Below are positions 59,540 to 64,000 of a DNA stretch of 64,000 nt, piece after piece (the first letter of the stretch is position 1; every line of letters starts with the position of its first letter). Below the pieces are notes generated by a model. That model saw only the letters and a program-made list of their open reading frames with translations, did not search any database and was not told the origin of the DNA. This DNA is from Ampullimonas aquatilis. Its GTDB lineage: Bacteria; Pseudomonadota; Gammaproteobacteria; Burkholderiales; Burkholderiaceae_D. Made by a program: the position numbers and the translations under genes. Location: contig NZ_CP183834.1 in the NCBI RefSeq assembly GCF_049675895.1, forward strand, positions 1,302,001 through 1,366,000, read 5' to 3'.

Positions 59540-61591
59540 TTATCCAATGGGGCGAGCTAATTGTGACAGGGTGCTGAGTGCTTGTGCCAGATCCGCTTTA
59601 CTAAAAGGTTTGGAGAGACGGATATGTTCTTCAGCGGGGTTGATGGTGGTTTGTTGATGACTATAGCCGCTCATCAAAATCACGCGTACATGGGCAACTT
59701 GCTGCACCACAAAAGCCTGTAATGCCAATCCATCAATTTCACCCGGCATCACGATGTCGGAAATCAAAATGCCAATATCGGAAATAGTCGCCAGCATGGC
59801 TTTGGCTTCCAGCCCATTTTCAGCTTCCAGCACGGGATAATCCAGTTCAATCAGAAAGCGTCGTACCAGTGCGCGCACTTCACCATCATCCTCCACCAGC
59901 AAGACCAGGGGCCGGGTGTGGTTGTTTGGCATGTGTTGATGGGTTGCTGCGGGTGCAATATGTGCAGTCTGAGCGGTCCAGGGTAATTGCACAATGACGC
60001 TGGTACCGATGTCGGGGGTGCTATCAATTTGCAAATTGCCACCAGACTGGTTGGTAAAACCGTATACCATTGATAGCCCCAGACCGCTGCCCGCGCCAAA
60101 GGGTTTGGTGGTGAAAAATGGCTCGATCGCACGAGAGAGCGTGGCTTCATTCATACCTGTGCCGTTATCGCTGACCACAATTTCAATCAGGTCAGGCAGC
60201 GAGTTATCGATCGAACGCAAGGCAGCCGGCATGATGCGTGTTTGAAAATGCAACAGGCCGCCGTTGGGCATGGCATCGCGGGCATTGAGTGCCAGATTGA
60301 GCAGAGCGTTTTCGAGCTGATTGGGGTCAGTCAAAGCCAGGCAGCCAGTGCCACATAATTCGGTGGTGATGCGAATGTTTTCAGGCAGGGAGCGGCCCAG
60401 CAAAATGATGGTTTCATGGATGATGGCATTGACATCGACAATGCTGGGTTGCAGCGGTTGCTGGCGCGAAAAGGTCAACAGCCGACGAATCAGCTCGGCT
60501 CCCTGGCGTGCCGCCTTGATGGCAGGTTGCACCAGGGCCATCAACTCCTGATCCTGACCACGCTGCTCCTGCAAGCTGCCCAGATTGCCCAGAATGACGG
60601 TGAGTAGATTATTGAAGTCATGCGCCAGTCCACCACCCAGTTGGCCCACCGCTTCCATTTTCTGTGCCTGAATCAGCGCCGCCTGGGCATTTTTTAGTTC
60701 GGTGATATCGACCGATTGCACAAAACAGCCGAGCACTTCACCATCACCATCCAGTTCGGGCACCAGGGTGCTGCGTGCATGGCGGGTCTGTTGTGGATCG
60801 GTATCAATGGCGTATTCGTAGGAGACTTTTTGGCCACACAGCGCTTTTTGCAAATAGGGTTCGATAAAACGATAGATTTTTTCGCCGACGACGCTGCTGA
60901 TCGAACAGCCAACAATCTGATCACGCGCCACGCCATACCAGTCGGCATAGCGGCGATTGGCAAAACGGTAAATCTGGTCACGGTCAAAATAGCCAATCAG
61001 TGCGGGGACGCTATCGGTAATCAAGCGCAGACGTTCTTCATTGCGCTGCAGAGCCGCTGTCATACGGCTATTGGCCGCCATCGCGGCAGTCAGTTGGGTA
61101 TTGGTGGCTTGCAGCGCGGCGGTGCGTTCCAGCACTCGTTGTTCGAGTTCGGCATTTTGCTCGCGAATCAACTGCTCGTAACGGCGTTGTGCGGTGATGT
61201 CAGTATAGAGTGTGACAAATCCACGGTGCGGCAAGGGTTCACCCCGCACTGCCAAGATCTGGCCATTGGGGCGACTGCGTTCAAACGAGTGGCTCTGAAA
61301 GTCGCGTGCCCGCTGTACCCGTAATGCAATCTGTTCTTCAATATTGCCTGGCCCGTATTCACCACGTTCAGCGTTATGGCGAATGAACGACTCAAACGGC
61401 GCACCCAAAAACAAAAGTGATCTCGGAAAGTCGAGCAGATGAATGAATGGCTCGTTCCAGGCCACTAGCCGCAGATCGGCATCAAAGACGGTCAGCCCCT
61501 GATCCAGCAAGTCCAGCCCGGCCTGCAGGCGTTGCTGGCGTTGGGATTCTTGCAGGGGCGGCAAATAATAGGGTTTGTCCGTAGGAATCAT
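59540..61591 (-). CDS. PAS-domain hybrid sensor histidine kinase
   Basis: 683 residues, no membrane segment. Order: PAS (about 20-135, GLTVFDADLRLVAWNEPFIH), coiled coil, PAS (about 190-300, LIGYFDRDQIYRFANRRYAD), HisKA with H-box GGGLAHDFNNLLTVILGNLG, ATPase with GTGMNEATL and GSGLGLSMVYGF, and a C-terminal receiver (LLVEDDGEVR, LISDIVMPG). A cytosolic sensor; signal unknown. Confidence 0.92.
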   Translation of the reverse strand: MIPTDKPYYLPPLQESQRQQRLQAGLDLLDQGLTVFDADLRLVAWNEPFIHLLDFPRSLLFLGAPFESFIRHNAERGEYGPGNIEEQIALRVQRARDFQSHSFERSRPNGQILAVRGEPLPHRGFVTLYTDITAQRRYEQLIREQNAELEQRVLERTAALQATNTQLTAAMAANSRMTAALQRNEERLRLITDSVPALIGYFDRDQIYRFANRRYADWYGVARDQIVGCSISSVVGEKIYRFIEPYLQKALCGQKVSYEYAIDTDPQQTRHARSTLVPELDGDGEVLGCFVQSVDITELKNAQAALIQAQKMEAVGQLGGGLAHDFNNLLTVILGNLGSLQEQRGQDQELMALVQPAIKAARQGAELIRRLLTFSRQQPLQPSIVDVNAIIHETIILLGRSLPENIRITTELCGTGCLALTDPNQLENALLNLALNARDAMPNGGLLHFQTRIMPAALRSIDNSLPDLIEIVVSDNGTGMNEATLSRAIEPFFTTKPFGAGSGLGLSMVYGFTNQSGGNLQIDSTPDIGTSVIVQLPWTAQTAHIAPAATHQHMPNNHTRPLVLLVEDDGEVRALVRRFLIELDYPVLEAENGLEAKAMLATISDIGILISDIVMPGEIDGLALQAFVVQQVAHVRVILMSGYSHQQTTINPAEEHIRLSKPFSKADLAQALSTLSQLARPIG

Positions 61592-61858
61592 CGATAAGTG
61601 ACTTTGTCACAACAAGGTACGATCATTGTGCTGTCTTTTCATGTTCAAGGGTAGCGTCATGCGTCAAATACCCCACTGCAAAAATTCGATACATTTGCGT
61701 AAGGATCATGCAACATGGTCTCGTAATAATGTTCATAACCTTTCTGTCACCGGTTTGCCATTTTCAAGCAGTGCTGCAAATTGCTGTTTTGATGGTTGAG
61801 CGGTTGATTAACGATGCGCAAAAGACGCATTGCATGACAAGCATCAAGGAGACAAGCG

Positions 61859-63499
61859 ATGCCCAATAATCTCTATTCCATTGGCCTGGAAAAAAATCCG
61901 GCCAATTACGTCCCCCTTTCTCCCTTAAGCTTTATCGAGCGTACTGCTGCGGTTTATCCGGAGCGAATTGCCATGGTGCATGGTCAGGTACGTCATACCT
62001 GGCGTGAAACCTATGCCCGCTGCCGTCGACTGGCTTCGGCACTCAATCAGCATGGGATTGGCATTGGCGATACAGTGGCAGTGATGCTGCCCAATATTCC
62101 GGCCATGTTTGAAGCGCACTTCGGTATCCCCATGCTGGGCGCGGTACTCAATACGCTCAATACGCGACTTGATGCCGAGGCGATTGCCTTCATGCTGGAG
62201 CATGGCGAAGCCAAGGTACTCATCACTGACAAAGAGTTTTCTCCCATCATTGAAAAGGCACTCAGTCTGCTCAAAGGTAGTCAGCCTTTGGTGATCGATG
62301 TCGATGACCCACTCTACGAAGGTGGCAAACTGCTTGGCTCGATTGAATATGAAGCCTTTCTGCAAAAGGGTGATCCTGACTATGTCTGGAGTCTGCCTGC
62401 TGATGAATGGGATGCGATTGCACTCAATTACACATCCGGCACCACCGGTAATCCCAAGGGCGTGGTCTATCACCATCGTGGTGCTTATCTGAATGCGGCC
62501 AGTAATGTGATTTCCTGGAATATGCCGCAACATGTGCGTTACCTGTGGACGCTGCCGATGTTTCATTGCAATGGCTGGTGCTTCCCATGGACGCTGGCCT
62601 TGAATGCGGGCACCAATGTCTGCTTGCGCAAGGTCGATACAAAACTGATTTTCAGCCTGATTGATGAACATCAGGTGACGCATATGTGTGGTGCGCCGAT
62701 TGTCTACAGCATGATGACGGATGCATTGGCCAAGGCTGATGATCAACGACAGCTTGGCATCAAGGGTTTGATTGCCGGCGCAGCCCCACCGGCGGCCATC
62801 ATTGAAGGTTGCGCCAGGGCAGGCATTGATATCACCCATGTCTATGGCTTGACCGAAGTCTATGGCCCGGCGGCAGTCTGCGCCAAGCAGGAATCCTGGG
62901 CGAGCCTGCCATTGTATGATCAGGTGCATCTGAATGGTCGTCAGGGGGTGCCTTATCATCTGCAGCAGGCCATTGACGTGCTTGATCCCAACACCATGCA
63001 AGCGGTTCCGGCCGATGGTCAGACCATGGGCGAAATTTTCTTTCGCGGCAATATCGTCATGAAGGGTTATCTGAAAAACCAGAGCGCTACTGACGAGGCA
63101 TTTGCCGGTGGCTGGTTTCATACCGGTGATCTTGCGGTCAAGTATCCCGATGGTTATGTGAAGATCAAGGATCGCAGCAAGGACGTGATCATTTCCGGTG
63201 GTGAAAATATCTCCAGCCTCGAAGTGGAGGATGTGCTCTATAGCCATCCGGCCGTCATGGGGGCGGCAGTGATTGCCCAGCCCGATACCAGATGGGGTGA
63301 GGTGCCGTGCGCCTTTGTGCAGTTACGGGATGGTGCGCAGGTAACGGCTGAAGAGATCATTGAATATTGCCGTCAGCATCTGGCTCGTTTCAAGGTGCCC
63401 AAGCAGGTGATTTTTGCCGATTTACCACGGACCTCCACGGGCAAGTTGCAAAAGTTTGTCCTGCGCGAAAAAATGAAATCGGCATCTGCCATTGAGTAA
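61859..63499 (+). CDS. Acyl-CoA synthetase (AMP-binding)
   Basis: 546 residues of the ANL superfamily. P-loop-like YTSGTTGNPKGVVYHHRGAY, VYGLTEVYGPAAVC, and C-terminal GGENISSLEVEDVL and TSTGKLQKFVLR with the catalytic Lys. It activates a carboxylic acid with ATP and CoA. Resembles medium-chain and methylmercaptopropionate-type ligases. AAGGAG upstream; an acyl-CoA dehydrogenase follows. Confidence 0.92.
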   Translation: MPNNLYSIGLEKNPANYVPLSPLSFIERTAAVYPERIAMVHGQVRHTWRETYARCRRLASALNQHGIGIGDTVAVMLPNIPAMFEAHFGIPMLGAVLNTLNTRLDAEAIAFMLEHGEAKVLITDKEFSPIIEKALSLLKGSQPLVIDVDDPLYEGGKLLGSIEYEAFLQKGDPDYVWSLPADEWDAIALNYTSGTTGNPKGVVYHHRGAYLNAASNVISWNMPQHVRYLWTLPMFHCNGWCFPWTLALNAGTNVCLRKVDTKLIFSLIDEHQVTHMCGAPIVYSMMTDALAKADDQRQLGIKGLIAGAAPPAAIIEGCARAGIDITHVYGLTEVYGPAAVCAKQESWASLPLYDQVHLNGRQGVPYHLQQAIDVLDPNTMQAVPADGQTMGEIFFRGNIVMKGYLKNQSATDEAFAGGWFHTGDLAVKYPDGYVKIKDRSKDVIISGGENISSLEVEDVLYSHPAVMGAAVIAQPDTRWGEVPCAFVQLRDGAQVTAEEIIEYCRQHLARFKVPKQVIFADLPRTSTGKLQKFVLREKMKSASAIE

Positions 63500-63597
63500 T
63501 CAGTTAACAAGCATTCAATAATCATTCAATAAAAACAAGTAGCTCAATCAAACGCAAGCCGGTTTGCCTGAGTCGCAAGCCCCGTAAAGGACATACC

Positions 63598-64000
63598 ATG
63601 ACAGCCTATGTAGCACCTATCCGTGACATGATTCATGCCATGCGCGAGGCCGGTAACCTGGATGAGATCACCGCCTTGCCCGGCCATGAAGAAGCCACGC
63701 TGGATCTGGTGGAAGCCATTCTTGATGAAGCTGGCAAGTTTGCCGGTGCCGTGCTGGCCCCACTCAATCAGGTGGGGGATAAACAGGGCTGTCAGTGGTT
63801 GAATGGTTCAGTGACCACGCCAGACGGTTTCAAGGATGCGTATCAGCAATTCACCGACAATGGCTGGCATGCCATGCCGGCATCCATCGAGTTGGGTGGA
63901 CAAGGCCTGCCAGCACTGGTGTCAACCGCAGTGCTGGAAATGTGGACATCTTCGAATATGGCTTTCTCTCTGTGCCAGATGCTCACCCTGGGTGCCATCA
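63598..64000 (+). CDS. Acyl-CoA dehydrogenase, cut by window end
   Basis: The first 134 residues (MTAYVAPIRDMIHAMREAGN, ... FAGAVLAPLNQVGD, ASIELGGQGLPALVSTAVLE) match the N-terminal domain of large acyl-CoA dehydrogenases of about 600 residues, the DmdC-like group. AAAGGA precedes the ATG at 63598. With the upstream synthetase it forms a fatty-acid or thioester oxidation operon. Confidence 0.9.
   Translation, partial: MTAYVAPIRDMIHAMREAGNLDEITALPGHEEATLDLVEAILDEAGKFAGAVLAPLNQVGDKQGCQWLNGSVTTPDGFKDAYQQFTDNGWHAMPASIELGGQGLPALVSTAVLEMWTSSNMAFSLCQMLTLGAI

Noticed and set aside
61925..63247. 440-codon open frame on the minus strand
   Set aside because: It is the exact antisense of the acyl-CoA synthetase, has no ribosome site, and its text (HGNSLRINRSSTLDKA) has no protein-family character.

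Overview
The window is a bacterial chromosome segment, most likely from a betaproteobacterium, carrying one complete, apparently intact temperate prophage. The host assignment rests on the gene blocks mltG-tmk-holB-pilZ and lplT-alr-(radical SAM)-radA, a DUF4936 gene, and an intracellular polyhydroxybutyrate depolymerase with a CQP nucleophile motif. Genus cannot be read from the sequence.

Left host arm (1-14822): an NRDE/TANGO2-type protein (cut by the window edge), DUF4936, YgfZ, MltG, thymidylate kinase, DNA polymerase III delta', PilZ, a GNAT acetyltransferase, DUF2147, DUF1853, the lysophospholipid transporter LplT, alanine racemase, a PA0069-type radical SAM protein preceded by a near-perfect LexA box, RadA, GltX, then tRNA-Ala(GGC) and tRNA-Glu(TTC).

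Prophage (14809-54570, unit length about 39.7 kb): it is bounded by a 16-bp direct repeat that is the 3' end of tRNA-Glu. A large serine recombinase lies at the left end, and its reading frame runs into the tRNA. A long leftward early operon (about 22.2 to 14.8 kb) holds small phage genes, including a DUF550 nucleotide pyrophosphohydrolase, a DnaJ-type zinc-cluster protein and a protein ending in an FtsK-gamma (KOPS-reading) domain. The immunity region (22.2-24.6 kb) has a LexA-like CI repressor, a Cro-like protein, and six 14-bp operators in two groups of three that sit inside the pL, pR and pRM spacers. Two non-phage-like genes (an exported protein and a thermonuclease) lie downstream of cI in the lambda rex position. 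The rightward early region has a ribbon-helix-helix protein next to twelve tandem 10-bp repeats, a TOPRIM-primase/VirE-helicase fusion, a 9-bp iteron field and a Q-like antiterminator. The late region is a mosaic. An HNH/terminase/portal/S49-protease/capsid head of HK97 type is joined to a Mu-type contractile tail (sheath, tube, frameshifted chaperone, tape measure, gpN, gpP, gp45-gp48) and a lysis cassette with nested spanins. At the right end a leftward cluster encodes an Aca2/DUF1870-type HTH regulator behind two unknown small genes and a perfect operator-like palindrome, so it is a candidate anti-CRISPR/anti-defence locus.

Right host arm (54571-64000): the original terminator of tRNA-Glu, now about 40 kb from its gene; a glycosidase-like lipoprotein; PhaZ depolymerase; a glutathione S-transferase; a PAS hybrid histidine kinase with an OmpR-type regulator; an acyl-CoA synthetase; and the start of an acyl-CoA dehydrogenase (cut by the window edge).

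The observations most worth following are: an integrase whose C-terminal tail is exchanged by integration; the Aca2-like locus; the RHH gene with a parC-like 10-bp repeat array; the exported-protein/nuclease pair in the rex position; the iteron field; and the FtsK-gamma protein without a motor.
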